From NCBI RefSeq assembly GCF_022760805.1, contig NZ_JAIVFL010000001.1, forward strand, positions 930,001 through 994,000: 64,000 nucleotides of DNA, read 5' to 3'. This stretch comes from Candidatus Mycolicibacterium alkanivorans (GTDB taxonomy: Bacteria; Actinomycetota; Actinomycetes; Mycobacteriales; Mycobacteriaceae). Made by a program: the position numbers and the translations under genes. Shown here one piece after another: positions 37,901-47,982 of this stretch (its first letter is position 1; every line of letters starts with the position of its first letter). The notes under the pieces are model-generated. The model made no database searches, was not told the DNA's origin, and was given only the letters and a program-made list of their open reading frames with translations.

Positions 37901-38198
37901 CGGTGGAGAGCAGGACTGTGCGGCCGGTGCGCTCGAGTCCTTCCGCGGCGGCACAGGGGATGCTGATCTTCAGATCGGTGGCGACGTAGCTGATGAGCGG
38001 AGCGGTGACGCTGTCGAGCACACCGTTTTGCGGCCAGTTCAGCTGCGCGGTGGCCTGCTTGACCGGCAGCAACGGCGTCAGGATCGCCAGCGCCGCGCCC
38101 AGCAGGCCAGCGACGACGGCGACGAGACGGGCGGTTCGATGATTCGCCCGCGTCTCGGTCACGGAGGTAGATGGTAATTGGCCGCTCGAGGGGACCAT
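34959..38198 (-). CDS. embC: Arabinosyltransferase EmbC
   Basis: 1079-residue GT-C arabinosyltransferase responsible for lipoarabinomannan arabinan, acting as a homodimer at the outer face of the plasma membrane. The catalytic DDGY is at 284-287, followed by HAGYMANYYRWFG. The ATG is two bases from the aftA stop codon. Membrane segments fill about residues 25-45 and 215-700; the soluble C-terminal domain follows. Directly after aftA and before embA, the fixed mycobacterial order. Confidence 0.95.
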   Translation of the reverse strand: MVPSSGQLPSTSVTETRANHRTARLVAVVAGLLGAALAILTPLLPVKQATAQLNWPQNGVLDSVTAPLISYVATDLKISIPCAAAEGLERTGRTVLLSTVPKQAPKAVDRGLLIQRANDDLVVVVRNTPVVVAPLSQVLSPACQKLTFTAHADKVTAEFVGLTKGSDRDDPGAALKGDRGGYDFRPQIVGVFTDLSGPAPPGLSFSATIDTRYSSAPTALKLAAMVLGVALTIVALIALHILDTADGMRHRRVLPPRWWSVTVLDGIVVAVLVWWHFVGANTSDDGYLLTMARVSEHAGYMANYYRWFGTPEAPFGWYYDLLAMWAHVSTASIWMRLPTLVMALACWWIISREVIPRLGHAVKTTPAAAWTAAGMFLAFWLPLNNGLRPEPIIAIGILLTWICVERGVATSRLLPVAFACIVGALTLFSGPTGIASIGALLVAIGPLRTILHRRSRPFGLLPLLAPILAAATVTIILIFRDQTLVGEIQANMLKSAVGPSLSWFDEHLRYERLFMASPDGSVARRFAVLALLVALAMSVAMMLRRGHIPGTAGGPSRRIIGITIISFLAMMFTPTKWTHHFGVFAGLAGSLGALAAVAVTAHVLRSRRNRAVFAAAVLFVTALSFASVNGWWYVSNFGVPWSNQFPEWHFGFTTVLLGLTVLTLLLATWFHFSGRDDGESGTRRWWSAAVGSPLAIVAWLLVVFEVLSLTLGMTEQWPAWSVGRSNLQALTGKTCGLADDVLVELDPNAGMLSPIGVPGGDALGATTAEGFSANGIPADVSADPVLEPPGGGSLADNNDGTVTSSEAGTEGGTTADAGINGSKARLPYGLDPARTPVMGSWRSGIQQPAMLRSAWYRLPSDWASSPLLVVSAAGRFDQDEVQIQWATDQQAAANKPGGALGFADIGAAPAWRNLRAPLAAIPRNATQIRLVASDDDLSPQHWIAITPPRIPNLRTLQDVVGSKDPVLLDWLVGLAFPCQRPFGHQNGVIEPPKWRILPDRFGAEANSPVMDNVGGGPLGISELLYRSVTVPTYLKDDWFRDWGALQRLNPFYPNAQPARLDPGTATRNGLWSPAPLRPT

Positions 38199-38200
38199 CG

Positions 38201-40042
38201 TTATGGATTCCTGATGGCCAGGATGAACGGTCCGATGGTCTTGACGGTGAAGTGCGGACCGGAGAACAGACCGGCGTCAAGCTCGACGGTGTAGCGCCGC
38301 ACGTTGGGCTGGTTGGGGTAGACGTCGGTGGCCAGCCGCAGGGTGTAGGTGTCGTTGGCGCCGCGGCGCATCAGGAACACCGTCGGGGGCCGCCAGGGCA
38401 GTGCGTCGAGCGCCTTGACCAGTTGGTCGGAGTTCTTCAGGGCGGACCAGGATTCGATGGCCGCGGCGCGCTTGTCGAACTCGGCCAGCGGGTTGGCGTA
38501 GTGCGACGTCAGGCCCTGGAAGCCGTAGTAGGGGTAGTAGGACAGGAAGCTGTAGTCGGCGGTCATCACGACGGTCGCATCCCGGGGCCTGCCGGTGACC
38601 CGACGGATCGCCGCGTCGATCTCGGGGTAGTACTTCTCGGCACCGGGCGGCCTGCGGTCGCCGCGCTGGCCGTTGCCGTCGGTGTCGGTGTAGGCCACGG
38701 TCAGGTCGGGCCGCAGAACGTCGGGGATGTCCTGGCTGAAGCCGATGGCACCGATGAGACCGATCGCGGCCGTCACTCCGATGGCCCCGCGGTTGGAGCG
38801 GGCGGCCAGCGCCAGGCCCATCTCGATGAAGCCGAACGCGCCCGCCGCCGACAGCAGCACCGTCAGGGTGGGCTGAAGCCGAAACGACAGCAGCGTCGTG
38901 CCGACCAGCGTGGTCAGCATCGACAGCAGCGACCAGGCGTACAGCGACAGCACGCCGATGCCCAGCGCCGCCGCGCGCACCGAGCTGCGTGCCCGCCACA
39001 CCAGCCACAGCGTGCCGAGCATGCACAGCGAGCCCAGCAGCGAGAACGGCAGCATCGGGAAGGTCAGCACTGCGCCGTCGGCGGGCAGGTAGTGCTGCGC
39101 GCTGCCGGTGTCGCTCATCGGGGAACGGGCGGCGTGCAGCAGGAACGGCAGCCAGGTTATGGCGCCGATCGCGGCGGTCAGCGCGCCGATGACGACCAGC
39201 CTCAGCAGCGGTTCGACACTGCGGCGGGCGATCGCGACCAGCGCGGCCATCAGGGCGACGGTGAACGTGGTGTAGGCCAGCAGCAGCGTGTAGAAAGTGG
39301 CGGCGACGCCGAGGAAGACGCCGACTCCGACGACAGCCGCCCAGCCGCCGTTTCGGGTCTTACCCCTGAGCCCCGACCAGGCCAGCACGAGCACCGGGGG
39401 GATCAGCACGGTGATCATCGCGGCGTACGGCTCCGGGGAGCTGTAGGCCAGCGTCACCGCTGCGGTGGCGGTCGTGACGATCAGTGCGTACTCGAAGCGG
39501 ATCAGCGTCGACCACAGCACCATCGCAAGTACCACGGCGACCGCGATGGAGGTGATGGCCCAAGGTTTGAACATCTCCCAAGCCGGGGTGCCGGTCAGTG
39601 CGGCGGCACGCCCGCCGATCCAGAACCAGCCCGGTGGGTAGAAGGGCGGCAATCCCGCATAGGTCATGTCGTGCAGGGCCGGGCTGTGGGTGAGCCGGGT
39701 GAGGTACTCGGTGCGGAACTGCTGGTCGACCGAGATGCCGAAGAGGTAGAGCCTGGTCGCGCCCAACGGCATGCCGAGGGTCACCACCGCGAACGCCGAG
39801 AGGAACACCGCGGCGCCGATTCGCGCCGGCCACTGGTAGCCGCGCCGCCACAGGAAGCCCACGGCCAGCAGCGCGAGCAGGCAGGTGACCTGTCCGACTG
39901 TGGTCAACGCGTGCAACTGATTCGACGACGGGAACGCGGGCCACTCCACGCTCGAGATCGCGATCAGCGAGACCACTGAAACCGCGACGGTCACAGCGAC
40001 TGCCGCGATCATCTGGCCGACGGTGGCCACAGCTTTGCGCAC
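38201..40042 (-). CDS. aftA: Arabinofuranosyltransferase AftA
   Basis: Adds the first arabinofuranose residues to galactan. 613 residues, GT-C-type polytopic protein with a C-terminal extracytoplasmic domain. Conserved N-terminal half stretch [23 protein letters not shown] after the first periplasmic loop; the loop also carries a DxxF-type acidic site. It sits 8 bases after dprE2 and 2 bases before embC, forming a continuous operon from DPA synthesis to polymer assembly. Confidence 0.92.
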   Translation of the reverse strand: MRKAVATVGQMIAAVAVTVAVSVVSLIAISSVEWPAFPSSNQLHALTTVGQVTCLLALLAVGFLWRRGYQWPARIGAAVFLSAFAVVTLGMPLGATRLYLFGISVDQQFRTEYLTRLTHSPALHDMTYAGLPPFYPPGWFWIGGRAAALTGTPAWEMFKPWAITSIAVAVVLAMVLWSTLIRFEYALIVTTATAAVTLAYSSPEPYAAMITVLIPPVLVLAWSGLRGKTRNGGWAAVVGVGVFLGVAATFYTLLLAYTTFTVALMAALVAIARRSVEPLLRLVVIGALTAAIGAITWLPFLLHAARSPMSDTGSAQHYLPADGAVLTFPMLPFSLLGSLCMLGTLWLVWRARSSVRAAALGIGVLSLYAWSLLSMLTTLVGTTLLSFRLQPTLTVLLSAAGAFGFIEMGLALAARSNRGAIGVTAAIGLIGAIGFSQDIPDVLRPDLTVAYTDTDGNGQRGDRRPPGAEKYYPEIDAAIRRVTGRPRDATVVMTADYSFLSYYPYYGFQGLTSHYANPLAEFDKRAAAIESWSALKNSDQLVKALDALPWRPPTVFLMRRGANDTYTLRLATDVYPNQPNVRRYTVELDAGLFSGPHFTVKTIGPFILAIRNP

Positions 40043-40050
40043 GCGGGCGC

Positions 40051-40833
40051 CTAGAACGGCAACTTGCGGAAAATCGGCCGCGGAATGTGCCGCAGCACCG
40101 ACATCAGCACGCGCACCTGTCCGGGCGCCCAGACGAGGTCCTTGCCCTTCGCCGCGGATGCCACCGCAAGCTCGGCTACCTCTTCCTTGTCGACCGTGAA
40201 CGGCGCTTCTTTGGCGCCGGTGGCCTTCCAGTGCTCCAGGGTGGTGGTGGTGCGCACCTGCCCGGGCCGGATCACCAGGACGTGAACCCCATACTCGCGC
40301 AACGCTTCTCCGAGTCCGAGGTAGAAGCCGTCCAGGCCGGCTTTGGTCGAGCCGTAGACGAAGTTGGACCGGCGCACCCGTTCACCGGCGACCGAGCTCA
40401 TGGCGATGATCTGCCCGAAGCCCTGGGCGCGCATCTTCTCGCCGATGAGTACCCCCACCGAAACCGCTGCGGTGTAGTTGATCTGGGCGGACAGCACTGC
40501 CTTGGCCTGGTTCTGCCACAGTTCCTCGGCGTCACCGAGGACGCCGAATGCCACGATTGCCACATCGACGTCGCCTCCCGCCCAGGCAGATTCGATGACG
40601 GCGGGATGGCTCGCGGTGTCGAGAGCGTCGAAATCGAGATATCCGACCGACTTGGCGCCGGCGGCTTCCAGCTGTGCGATAGCGGCCTCGCGCTTGGGCG
40701 CGTTCGGCAGGTCGGCCAGGATGATCCGGGCCTTGGCGTTGCGTAGGTAGCGCTCGCAGATGGCCAGGCCGATCTCGGAGGTCCCACCGAGCAGCAGGAT
40801 GGTTTGCGGGTTGCCGGTGGCGTCGAAGACCAT
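40051..40833 (-). CDS. dprE2: Decaprenylphosphoryl-2-keto-beta-D-erythro-pentose reductase DprE2
   Basis: SDR enzyme (260 residues) for the second half of DPR to DPA epimerisation: NADH reduction of the 2-keto intermediate to decaprenylphosphoryl arabinose, the only arabinose donor for Emb and Aft enzymes. Cofactor motif LLGGTSEIG at the N terminus, MSSVAGE and YGSTKAG carry the catalytic Ser, Tyr and Lys. It starts directly after the dprE1 stop with no gap, so the two epimerase subunits are coupled. Confidence 0.95.
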   Translation of the reverse strand: MVFDATGNPQTILLLGGTSEIGLAICERYLRNAKARIILADLPNAPKREAAIAQLEAAGAKSVGYLDFDALDTASHPAVIESAWAGGDVDVAIVAFGVLGDAEELWQNQAKAVLSAQINYTAAVSVGVLIGEKMRAQGFGQIIAMSSVAGERVRRSNFVYGSTKAGLDGFYLGLGEALREYGVHVLVIRPGQVRTTTTLEHWKATGAKEAPFTVDKEEVAELAVASAAKGKDLVWAPGQVRVLMSVLRHIPRPIFRKLPF

Positions 40834-42207
40834 TTAGGAGAGCTCCAAGCGTCGGGCCATATCGGACATGAACACCCCGTCGGGATCCACCTTGCGGCGC
40901 ACCGCAATCCACTCGTCGATGCGCGGATACATGGCGTGGAAGGTCTCCGCGGCGGTGCGGGAGTCCTTGGCCGTGTAGAGCCGTCCGCCGAACTCCAGTA
41001 CGCGGCGGTCCAACTCGGTGACTAACTCGTTGAGTCCGCCCTTGATCGGGAAGTCCACGCAGACGTTCCAGCCCGGTATCGGGAAGCTCAGCGGCGCCTG
41101 GTTACCGGGGCCGAACAGTTTGAACACGTTGAGGAACGAGTAGTGCCCCGAACGCCGGATGTCGACGATGATCGCCTTGAACTCCTCGACCGCCTCGGTC
41201 GGCACCACGAACTGGTACTGCAGGAAGCCGGCCGGTCCGTAGGCCCGGTTCCACTCTCCGAACATGTCCAGCGGGTGGTAGAACTGCGTCAGGTTCTGTA
41301 TCTTGCCGCGGTAGGTGCCCGATTTGCGGTACCACAGTTCGCCGATCGGGCCGAAGGTGTACTTGTTGGCCAGCCCGTTGGGGAAGATGTCGGGCAGCGT
41401 AAGTAGTTGCGGCGCGTCGAATTTCAGCGGGTTCCTCTGAAGCTTCTCGGGCAGCTGGTCCAGGTGGGCCAGTGAGCCGCGGGAGATCGCGGCGCGGCCC
41501 AGTTTCGGGGGAGCGCTGATCGCGTCGAACCAGGCGCTGGAGTAGGTGTAGTTGGCTTCGCTGCCGTCGCTGTGGAAGGCGATGGTCTCTTCGAGGCCGT
41601 CGGTGACATCGCCGTCGGCGATGAAGTAGGCCGTCTCGGTGGGCGTCATCTCGATGGAGACGCGCAGGATGATGCCGGTCAGTCCGTTGCCGCCCACGGT
41701 CGCCCAGAACAGGTCGGCGTTCTCGCCGTCCGGGGTGATGGTGCGGACGTTGCCGTCGGCGGTGAGTAGCTCCATGGACCGCACGTGGTTGCCGAAGCTG
41801 CCGGCGCTGTGGTGGTTCTTGCCGTGGATGTCGCAGCCGATGGCGCCGCCGACCGTGACCTGCCGGGTGCCGGGCAGCACGGGAACCCACAACCCGAACG
41901 GCAGTGCGGCCTTCATCAGCTGGTCGAGGTTCACTCCGGCGTCCACGTCGACGATCCGGCTCTCCGCGTCGATGGAGTGGATGCGGTCCAGCGCCGTCAT
42001 GTCGATGACCAGGCCGCCGCCGTTCTGTGCGTTGTCGCCGTAGGAGCGGCCGAGACCGCGGGGGATCACGCCGCGGTGGCTGCCGTCGGCGGCGCGCGCC
42101 ACGGCCTTGACGATCTCCTCGGGATCCGGCGTCGACAACACCTCGGCAACGGTGGGCGCGGTACGCCCCCAGCCGGTCAGACGTCGGGTTGTCGTGGTTG
42201 CGGACAT
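40834..42207 (-). CDS. dprE1: Decaprenylphosphoryl-beta-D-ribose oxidase DprE1
   Basis: FAD-dependent oxidase for the first half of DPR to DPA epimerisation, 457 residues (461 in M. tuberculosis). N-terminal FAD-binding part has [16 protein letters not shown]. The benzothiazinone-reactive cysteine (Cys387 in M. tuberculosis) is kept as Cys383 in [10 protein letters not shown], so the target-site genotype is the sensitive form. First enzyme of the arabinan operon after gtrA (31-base gap). Confidence 0.95.
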   Translation of the reverse strand: MSATTTTRRLTGWGRTAPTVAEVLSTPDPEEIVKAVARAADGSHRGVIPRGLGRSYGDNAQNGGGLVIDMTALDRIHSIDAESRIVDVDAGVNLDQLMKAALPFGLWVPVLPGTRQVTVGGAIGCDIHGKNHHSAGSFGNHVRSMELLTADGNVRTITPDGENADLFWATVGGNGLTGIILRVSIEMTPTETAYFIADGDVTDGLEETIAFHSDGSEANYTYSSAWFDAISAPPKLGRAAISRGSLAHLDQLPEKLQRNPLKFDAPQLLTLPDIFPNGLANKYTFGPIGELWYRKSGTYRGKIQNLTQFYHPLDMFGEWNRAYGPAGFLQYQFVVPTEAVEEFKAIIVDIRRSGHYSFLNVFKLFGPGNQAPLSFPIPGWNVCVDFPIKGGLNELVTELDRRVLEFGGRLYTAKDSRTAAETFHAMYPRIDEWIAVRRKVDPDGVFMSDMARRLELS

Positions 42208-42238
42208 CGTGACGAGGGTACCGTGCGGGGCCCTGCGG

Positions 42239-42676
42239 TCAGCGCAGCCGGAAAATCCAGACCCGCTGGACGATGAAGTTGATCACGGTCGCGGTGCCCT
42301 GTGCGATCACGAAGGCCACCGGCACGCCCCAGGGCTGGCCCTGGAACTTCAGATAGCAAAGGTAGTTGATGCCGATCTGAACGCCGTAGGTCGTCGCGTA
42401 GAGGACGATCACCGCGATGAAGCGGGCCCTGCTGGCCGTCGCCTGGAACGTCCAGCGCCGATTGATCAGGTAGGCGGTCATGGTGCCTGCGATGAAGCTG
42501 ATGGTCTTGGCGACGTTGACCCCCGGGACACCGAGGATGACGGCGTCGCGGAATCCGAGACGCAGCAGCAGCACGTAGAGCCCGAAGTCGACGATGGCCG
42601 ACAACCCACCGGTGACGACGAACCGCACCACCTGCGCCTTGAGGCTCAGGAGTGTCGGCGGGGCTATCTCGGACAC
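42239..42676 (-). CDS. GtrA-family membrane protein (Rv3789-like)
   Basis: 145-residue protein with four predicted membrane helices (about 15-35, 45-68, 82-102, 112-138). Rv3789 has been proposed to reorient decaprenylphosphoryl arabinose across the membrane or to recruit AftA; the sequence supports the GtrA family, not the mechanism. It begins the minus-strand operon gtrA-dprE1-dprE2-aftA-embCAB. Its 5' end is overlapped by an unlikely upstream extension of the divergent HD gene. Confidence 0.9.
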   Translation of the reverse strand: MSEIAPPTLLSLKAQVVRFVVTGGLSAIVDFGLYVLLLRLGFRDAVILGVPGVNVAKTISFIAGTMTAYLINRRWTFQATASRARFIAVIVLYATTYGVQIGINYLCYLKFQGQPWGVPVAFVIAQGTATVINFIVQRVWIFRLR

Positions 42677-42698
42677 CCGGGAAGCTTAGTTTCTTTCC

Positions 42699-42723
42699 GT
42701 GTCGCTTCGCTCTACCCCGCTGG
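42699..42723 (-). repeat. Diverged copy of the 25-bp repeat, intergenic
   Basis: Matches 20 of 25 bases of the element found in ppsE and embB, including the run GAGCGAAGCGAC. It lies between the divergent gtrA and HD-domain genes, where such repeats would be expected. Confidence 0.5.
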
Positions 42724-42741
42724 GATGTGCACCATGGTGGT

Positions 42742-43908
42742 GTGCAGGATCTGCTCGAGACATGGGCGGCGCTACTGGCCCGGCACACCGCGAACCCGGG
42801 CGTGGCAGCGGTGGGCCGCGAGCTGCTGGCCTCCTGGTCCGAACCGCACCGGCGTTATCACGGCGTCGGCCACCTGCGCGACATCCTGGCCCACGCCGAG
42901 GAACTTGCTGGTTATGCCGACGACGCCGATGCCGTGCGGCTCGCCGCGTGGTACCACGACTCGGTATATGCGGGCCTGCCCGATGACGAGGAGCGCAGCG
43001 CCCGCCGAGCCGAGGAGGATCTGTCCGAGCTGGACCTGGAGCCACAGCTGATCGACGAGGTGGCGCGACTGGTGCGGATGACCATCACCCACGATCCCGC
43101 GCCAGGCGACCACAACGGGGAGGTCCTCTCCGACGCGGATCTGGCGTCGCTGGCCGTGCCTCGGGAGCGGTACGTGCTCAACACCGCCGACATCCGCGCG
43201 GAGTATGCGCACATCCCCGACGAGGTCTTCCGGAAGGGACGCCTGCAGGTGCTGGTGGGTCTGCTCGAGGGGCAGGGGGTATTCCGCACCGAGCGGGCCC
43301 GCGGACAGTGGGAGGGCGCGGCGCAGGGCAACCTGCGGGCCGAGTTGGCCACGCTGACCGACTACACGAAGTTGAAGGTGCCTGCGGATCTCGGTGTTGC
43401 TCAGCAACGGAAGATAACGCGAAGGGTCGTTGGACCCTATGCGCATTCTGGCTTGCCAGGGCAAAATCTGCCCATGGCAGACGAACAGGGCCCGATCACG
43501 GTACTCGGCGACGCAGAGAGCTGGAATCTGCTGAACAGCGTCTCGCTGGGTCGGCTGGTCACGCATATCGGCGATCAGCTGGAGATCTTCCCGGTCAACT
43601 TCGTCACTCAGGACGGCACGGTGCTGTTCCGAACCGCCGAAGGCACCAAGCTGTTCAGCACGGTCATGAACGACAAGGTGCTCTTCGAGGCCGACGATCA
43701 CACCGTCGCCGAAGGCTGGAGCGTCATCATTCGTGGCACCGCCCAGATGTTGACCTCGTCGGACGACATTCATGACGCCGAGCGCGCACAACTGTTGCCC
43801 TGGGTGCCCACCGAGAAGCTGCGCTTCGTGCGCATCACGCCCTACGAGATCTCCGGTCGGCATTTCCAATTCGGCCCGGAACCCGACCACGGGTCGTATC
43901 CCAGCTAG
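42742..43908 (+). CDS. HD-domain phosphohydrolase read through into a flavin-split-barrel oxidase (PPOX) domain
   Basis: One uninterrupted frame of 388 residues from GTG 42742. The first about 208 residues are a predicted metal-dependent HD hydrolase: YHGVGH, WYHD and DAD supply the H...HD...D set; such proteins usually end at the RAELATL seen here. The last 145 residues (from ATG 43474, [12 protein letters not shown]) are a pyridoxamine-5'-phosphate-oxidase-like FMN-binding barrel that looks complete. The about 36-residue join has three DNA inverted repeats and no domain, so it looks like a former intergenic spacer whose stop codon was lost, or a sequencing slip. They may be two genes. Substrates are unknown for both. 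Confidence 0.7.
   Translation: MQDLLETWAALLARHTANPGVAAVGRELLASWSEPHRRYHGVGHLRDILAHAEELAGYADDADAVRLAAWYHDSVYAGLPDDEERSARRAEEDLSELDLEPQLIDEVARLVRMTITHDPAPGDHNGEVLSDADLASLAVPRERYVLNTADIRAEYAHIPDEVFRKGRLQVLVGLLEGQGVFRTERARGQWEGAAQGNLRAELATLTDYTKLKVPADLGVAQQRKITRRVVGPYAHSGLPGQNLPMADEQGPITVLGDAESWNLLNSVSLGRLVTHIGDQLEIFPVNFVTQDGTVLFRTAEGTKLFSTVMNDKVLFEADDHTVAEGWSVIIRGTAQMLTSSDDIHDAERAQLLPWVPTEKLRFVRITPYEISGRHFQFGPEPDHGSYPS
43474..43908 (+). other. Probable independent start of the PPOX-like domain
   Basis: In-frame ATG just after the stem GGGCA-N5-TGCCC (43459-43473). From here the protein is a complete 144-residue split-barrel oxidase-like domain, so internal or separate translation is likely. Its stop overlaps that of the convergent HNH gene (shared CTAG). 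Confidence 0.5.
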
Positions 43909-45410
43909 AACGGCGCCGCTCTGTTTCGCTCCGCGACGTAGGCATCGTTGAGCGCGCGTTCGCATCTGATGCGGTAGGCGCGTTGCGCGGCCCGGGTTCG
44001 TCGCCGCGCCGGCATCATCAGACCGGTCGCTCGCGGTGGGTCGCCGGTGGGACGAGGTAGGTCAGCGGTGGTCGTGTTCCACTGCGGGATGAGCAGCCGA
44101 CCGCCGGGATGGGTCACGTACTTCTTGCTGGCTGGTGAAATCCAGACGAGGGTGCCGTCGGGCAGTTGTCGATCGGACCATCCGGCCCAGAAAGTCTTGA
44201 GCAGGTGGTGTTTTCGGCATTTGCACGTGAGGTTCGACGCGTGCGTCGGACCCCAGGGCCACGGAATCGTGTGGTCGACATCGCAGAACTCGGCGGGGAC
44301 ATCGCAATTCGGGAACCGACACGTCAAGTCCCGCAGGCGGACGAATTCGTCCAACGCCGTGGAAGGCCGATAGCCCGGCTCCGGCTTGTCGCTGGGGCGT
44401 CGCACGTAGCGCACCTTGGCCCCGGACCGGATCAACTCCGCCAGCAGTGGCGGCGGGACGATCCCCCCGCGGCCGGCGATGACCGCGGTGGACGGGGCCG
44501 CGACCGGCGCGGGTTCCGGACGGGGGGCCAACAATTCGGCCAGCGTCGTGTCCCTGGTGACGCGCGGCAGCGGAGCCGACTCTCCAGACATGGCCGGGTC
44601 GGGTTCGGCATCCAGTGCGGCGGCCTCGGCCAGCACATGGATGACGACGCCGGCCGCGCGCTCGTCGTCGGCCGCGGGGCAGTTCGGCGATCCGCACGTG
44701 CAGGCCAGCCGGTCCGCTCCGGCCGCCAGGGCGCCGAGCGCGTCGGCCCGGCGCTGGGCGATGGAGCGGGGGTCGTCCTCGCAGACACCGTGTGCCATCT
44801 GGGTGAGCCTGCGATCCAGCATTGCGGCATCCGTGGAGTACAGCCGACCCCAGATCGACGTGGTACCCGTCTCGTCGTTCCGGGATCCGACGTTGACGTC
44901 GCGGCTGCGGGCGCTCGTCCGCGTCCGCCGCAGTGCGCCCGGGTCGTAGCGGTCGATCCACACATCGATGGCCTGCTCGAGTTTGTACTCCGACAGCGGA
45001 CCCCAACCGAGCGCGGCCTCGGCCAGCGCACCATCGATAAGGGCGAGCGCCTCGTCGTCCTCGACCAGGTCCGTACGCCAGGCGATGGCCCTGCACACCC
45101 GGTAGCTCAGCCGCCCGGCCATGAACAGCTCGGCAACGCGCGGCAGGCGATGACGCAGTATCTGGCTCAGATGCATCTCACCCGAGGCGCGGCCATGGGT
45201 CACGCCGAGCGCAGCCGAGACCTCGGCGGCCGCCGCATCCCAGGAATCGCAGGCCCAGCGCGCCTGCTCGTCGTCGCTGCAACGGCGACGGACCAGCTCA
45301 CCGATTGCCGCAAGCCGGCGGGCGGCCGCCTGCGCCTCACTGGCCGCCCACTCCTCAATGGCGGCCACTACTGCGGCGTCATCAGCGGAAACCAGCTCAC
45401 TATCGAACAT
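43905..45410 (-). CDS. DUF222 / HNH endonuclease-domain protein (13E12 family)
   Basis: 501 residues from ATG 45410 (MFDSEL, the usual start for this family); a TTG ten codons upstream is possible. The DUF222 part covers about residues 30-330. The C-terminal HNH nuclease motif is [21 protein letters not shown], then [11 protein letters not shown], with zinc-type cysteines. 13E12 proteins are multicopy in mycobacteria, often near repeats; biological role unknown. In M. tuberculosis a member (Rv3776) lies beyond the quinone reductase, whereas here it lies between the HD/PPOX frame and wzm, so this copy has a different position. Confidence 0.88.
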   Translation of the reverse strand: MFDSELVSADDAAVVAAIEEWAASEAQAAARRLAAIGELVRRRCSDDEQARWACDSWDAAAAEVSAALGVTHGRASGEMHLSQILRHRLPRVAELFMAGRLSYRVCRAIAWRTDLVEDDEALALIDGALAEAALGWGPLSEYKLEQAIDVWIDRYDPGALRRTRTSARSRDVNVGSRNDETGTTSIWGRLYSTDAAMLDRRLTQMAHGVCEDDPRSIAQRRADALGALAAGADRLACTCGSPNCPAADDERAAGVVIHVLAEAAALDAEPDPAMSGESAPLPRVTRDTTLAELLAPRPEPAPVAAPSTAVIAGRGGIVPPPLLAELIRSGAKVRYVRRPSDKPEPGYRPSTALDEFVRLRDLTCRFPNCDVPAEFCDVDHTIPWPWGPTHASNLTCKCRKHHLLKTFWAGWSDRQLPDGTLVWISPASKKYVTHPGGRLLIPQWNTTTADLPRPTGDPPRATGLMMPARRRTRAAQRAYRIRCERALNDAYVAERNRAAPF

Positions 45411-45452
45411 GTGTTCGAGTATGTCACCGGCCTCCGACAAAATGGTCGAGAC

Positions 45453-46283
45453 CTACACCCAATACGGAACCCGAGCCCGGAACTGACGCAACGCCAATGC
45501 CGCGACCAGCCATCCGATCACCGTGAGCGCCACCACCACGATCCAGTGCCGCAGTTCCTGATGCGCGCCGAGCAAGGGTGCCCGCAGGATGTCGAGGTAG
45601 TGCAGCAGCGGGTTGAGTTCGATGATCTTGGCCCACTTGCCGGCGCCCTGCTGCCGGAGGGTGTCGTCGTTCCAGATGATCGGGGTCATGAAGAACAAGA
45701 GCTGCACGATCGAGAACAGCAGCGGCCCGATGTCCCGGTAGCGGGTGGCCAGAATGCCGAAGCAGAACGACACCCAAACACAGTTCATCATGATCAGGAT
45801 CAGCGCCGGAATCACCGAGAGGTCGGCCAGAGACCATGGTTTGGGAAAGATGAACGCGATCACGACGTAGATCACGATGTTGTGCGCGAACAGGATCATC
45901 TGCCGCCACACCAGCCGGTAGACATGCACGCTCAGGGGAGTGGGCAGCTGCTTGATCAGGCCCTCGTTGGCGATGAACACGTCGGCGCCCTCAAGGATCG
46001 AGGCGTTGATCATGTTCCAGATGATCAGCCCGAGCGTCACGTAGGGCAGATGCTCGGACAGCTTGAGGTGAAACAGTTGGGAGTACAGACCTCCCATCGC
46101 CACGGCGGTGGTGGCGGTGGCGATGGTGATCCAGAACGGCCCCAGCACCGACCGGCGGTACTTCTGCTTGATGTCCTGCCAGCCCAGGTGCAACCACAGC
46201 TCACGCTTGCGGAAGCCGCCGATCAGGTCACCCCGGGCGCGGGTGAAGGTTCTCGACTGGGCGGCGGCGTCGGTGAACGTCAT
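45453..46283 (-). CDS. wzm: Galactan ABC exporter permease Wzm (RfbD)
   Basis: Membrane subunit (276 residues, six hydrophobic segments) of the ABC transporter that moves lipid-linked galactan across the plasma membrane. ATG 46283 overlaps the glfT1 stop by four bases; longer open frame upstream belongs to another frame of glfT1. LGPFWITIATATTAVAMG near residue 45 and the PLLHYLDILRAPLL motif match O-antigen-type ABC-2 permeases. Confidence 0.9.
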   Translation of the reverse strand: MTFTDAAAQSRTFTRARGDLIGGFRKRELWLHLGWQDIKQKYRRSVLGPFWITIATATTAVAMGGLYSQLFHLKLSEHLPYVTLGLIIWNMINASILEGADVFIANEGLIKQLPTPLSVHVYRLVWRQMILFAHNIVIYVVIAFIFPKPWSLADLSVIPALILIMMNCVWVSFCFGILATRYRDIGPLLFSIVQLLFFMTPIIWNDDTLRQQGAGKWAKIIELNPLLHYLDILRAPLLGAHQELRHWIVVVALTVIGWLVAALALRQFRARVPYWV

Positions 46284-47164
46284 CTCGAGAACCTTTCTCG
46301 CCTGCCCAAGCGCCGCAACCGAATCCACTCGGCGAATCCCGCCGGATCGTGGCGCTGCACCAGGAAGAACCAGCCGAACCGCAGCCACTCCTGCGGCACC
46401 AGCTTGCGCATACCGCGCTGGGCCTGAAGATAGCCGCGATTGCGGTAGGTGAAGAAGCGCTTGGCCGGGTCGTCGGGATACTGGGTGTGCATGCGGCCCC
46501 CGAGAATCGGCTTGAATTCGTCGGTGCCGTACGGATGCAGGTAGACCGCATCCAGGCAGGTACCGAACGGCAACCCCGACAACACTAGACGTCGGTGCAC
46601 GTCCACCTCGTCCCCGCGGATGAACAACCGGACGTCCGGCACCCCAACTGCCTCCAGGGTGTCCGCGCGGAACAGCGCGCCGTTGAACAGCGACGCGATC
46701 CCAGGCAGCAGATCTCCGGTACCCAGTTCGTCCGCGCGGCGGCGCCACACCAGGCCGCGCCGGAGCGGAAACGCCAGCCGGTCCGGATGGTCCAGATCGC
46801 ACACCATCGGCGACACCTCGGCCAGCCCGTGTTTCTGCGCGCAGGCTAGCAGGGTGGCCAGCACCGCGGCGTCCGCGGGCCGCCCGTCGTCGTCGGCCAG
46901 CCACAGCCAGTCCGCGCCCGACGCCAGCGCCTGCAGCATGCCGAGCGCGAATCCGCCTGCGCCACCGAGGTTTCGGCGTGAACCGAGGTAGGTCGTCGGC
47001 ACCGGCTGACCCGCCACCAGGTCGCGGACCCGCTCGTCGTCGTCATTGTCGACGACGATGAGGTGGTCCACCATGCGGGTCTGGGTGGTCAGCACATCCA
47101 GGGACTTGGCCAGATCGTCGGGACGGCGGTGGGTGACGACGACGGCGCAGACCATGTCGGTCAT
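46280..47164 (-). CDS. glfT1: Galactofuranosyltransferase GlfT1
   Basis: GT-A family-2 enzyme that adds the first two galactofuranose residues onto the decaprenyl-diphosphate linker (GlcNAc-Rha), from UDP-Galf, on the cytosolic side. 294 residues from ATG 47164 (304 in M. tuberculosis). The acidic metal/nucleotide site is WLADDDG (Asp91-93); FIRGDEVD and HPYGTDEF follow. Coupled by four-base overlaps to wzt upstream and wzm downstream, so initiation and export of galactan are expressed together. Confidence 0.9.
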   Translation of the reverse strand: MTDMVCAVVVTHRRPDDLAKSLDVLTTQTRMVDHLIVVDNDDDERVRDLVAGQPVPTTYLGSRRNLGGAGGFALGMLQALASGADWLWLADDDGRPADAAVLATLLACAQKHGLAEVSPMVCDLDHPDRLAFPLRRGLVWRRRADELGTGDLLPGIASLFNGALFRADTLEAVGVPDVRLFIRGDEVDVHRRLVLSGLPFGTCLDAVYLHPYGTDEFKPILGGRMHTQYPDDPAKRFFTYRNRGYLQAQRGMRKLVPQEWLRFGWFFLVQRHDPAGFAEWIRLRRLGRRERFSR

Positions 47165-47970
47165 GCCGAGGACCAATCGCTCTCGTGCTCTTCGAGCACC
47201 TCGCGCACGTGGCGTGCGGCGTCCTCGCCCTCGTAGGCGCGCACCACGTCCTCGATTCCGCCGGTCATCTTGATGGTGCCGTGGTCGATCCACATCGCGG
47301 TCTTGCACAGCCGGGCCAGGAACTCGTTGGAATGGCTTGCGAACACCAGGATTCCGGACCGTTCGACCAGGCTCTGCAGCCGTGACTGCGCCTTCTTCAG
47401 GAAGTCGGCGTCCACCGCGCCGATGCCCTCGTCGAGCAGCAGGATCTCCGGGTCGATGCTGGTGACCACGCCCATCGCCAGTCGCACGCGCATACCCGTC
47501 GAATAGGTGCGCAGCGGCATCGACAGGTACTCGCCGAGTTCGGTGAACTCCGCGATCTCGTCGACCTTGGCGGCCATCTGCTTGCGGGTCTGCCCGAGGA
47601 ACAACCCGCGGATGATGATGTTCTCGTATCCGGAGATCTCCGGGTCCATCCCGACGCCGAGGTCGAAAACCGGTGCGACGCGGCCACATACGGTGGCCGA
47701 GCCGCGGGTGGGCTCGTAGATTCCCGACAGCAGCCGCAGCAGGGTGGACTTGCCTGCGCCGTTGTGTCCGACCAGTCCGACCCGGTCGCCCATCTTCAGC
47801 GTCAGCGTGATCTCGCGCAGCGCCTCGATGACGACGACGTTCTCGGTGTTGCGTCCGATCGCCCCGCCGGCCTTGCCGAGGAACGTCTTCTTCAGCGAGC
47901 GGGTCTTCGCGTCGAAGATGGGGAACTCAACCCAGGCGTCGCGGGTTTCGATGAAGGGATCGGCTGTCAC
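47161..47970 (-). CDS. wzt: Galactan ABC exporter ATPase Wzt (RfbE)
   Basis: Cytosolic ATPase of the galactan exporter, 269 residues. Walker A GHNGAGKST (68-76), signature YSTGMRVRLAM, Walker B EILLLDEGIGAVD. There is no C-terminal carbohydrate-recognition domain of the kind in O9a Wzt; it is a short Wzt. First gene of wzt-glfT1-wzm, 12 bases after bpa. Confidence 0.92.
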   Translation of the reverse strand: MTADPFIETRDAWVEFPIFDAKTRSLKKTFLGKAGGAIGRNTENVVVIEALREITLTLKMGDRVGLVGHNGAGKSTLLRLLSGIYEPTRGSATVCGRVAPVFDLGVGMDPEISGYENIIIRGLFLGQTRKQMAAKVDEIAEFTELGEYLSMPLRTYSTGMRVRLAMGVVTSIDPEILLLDEGIGAVDADFLKKAQSRLQSLVERSGILVFASHSNEFLARLCKTAMWIDHGTIKMTGGIEDVVRAYEGEDAARHVREVLEEHESDWSSA

Positions 47971-47982
47971 CGGACGTCTTTG

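Noticed and set aside
36186..38177. 663-codon plus-strand frame opposite embC
   Set aside because: Antisense shadow; no start context and no recognisable domain.
43905..45410. The HNH gene as part of a mobile intron or intein
   Set aside because: It is a free-standing DUF222-HNH gene with its own start and stop; no intein splice residues and no intron folds around it.
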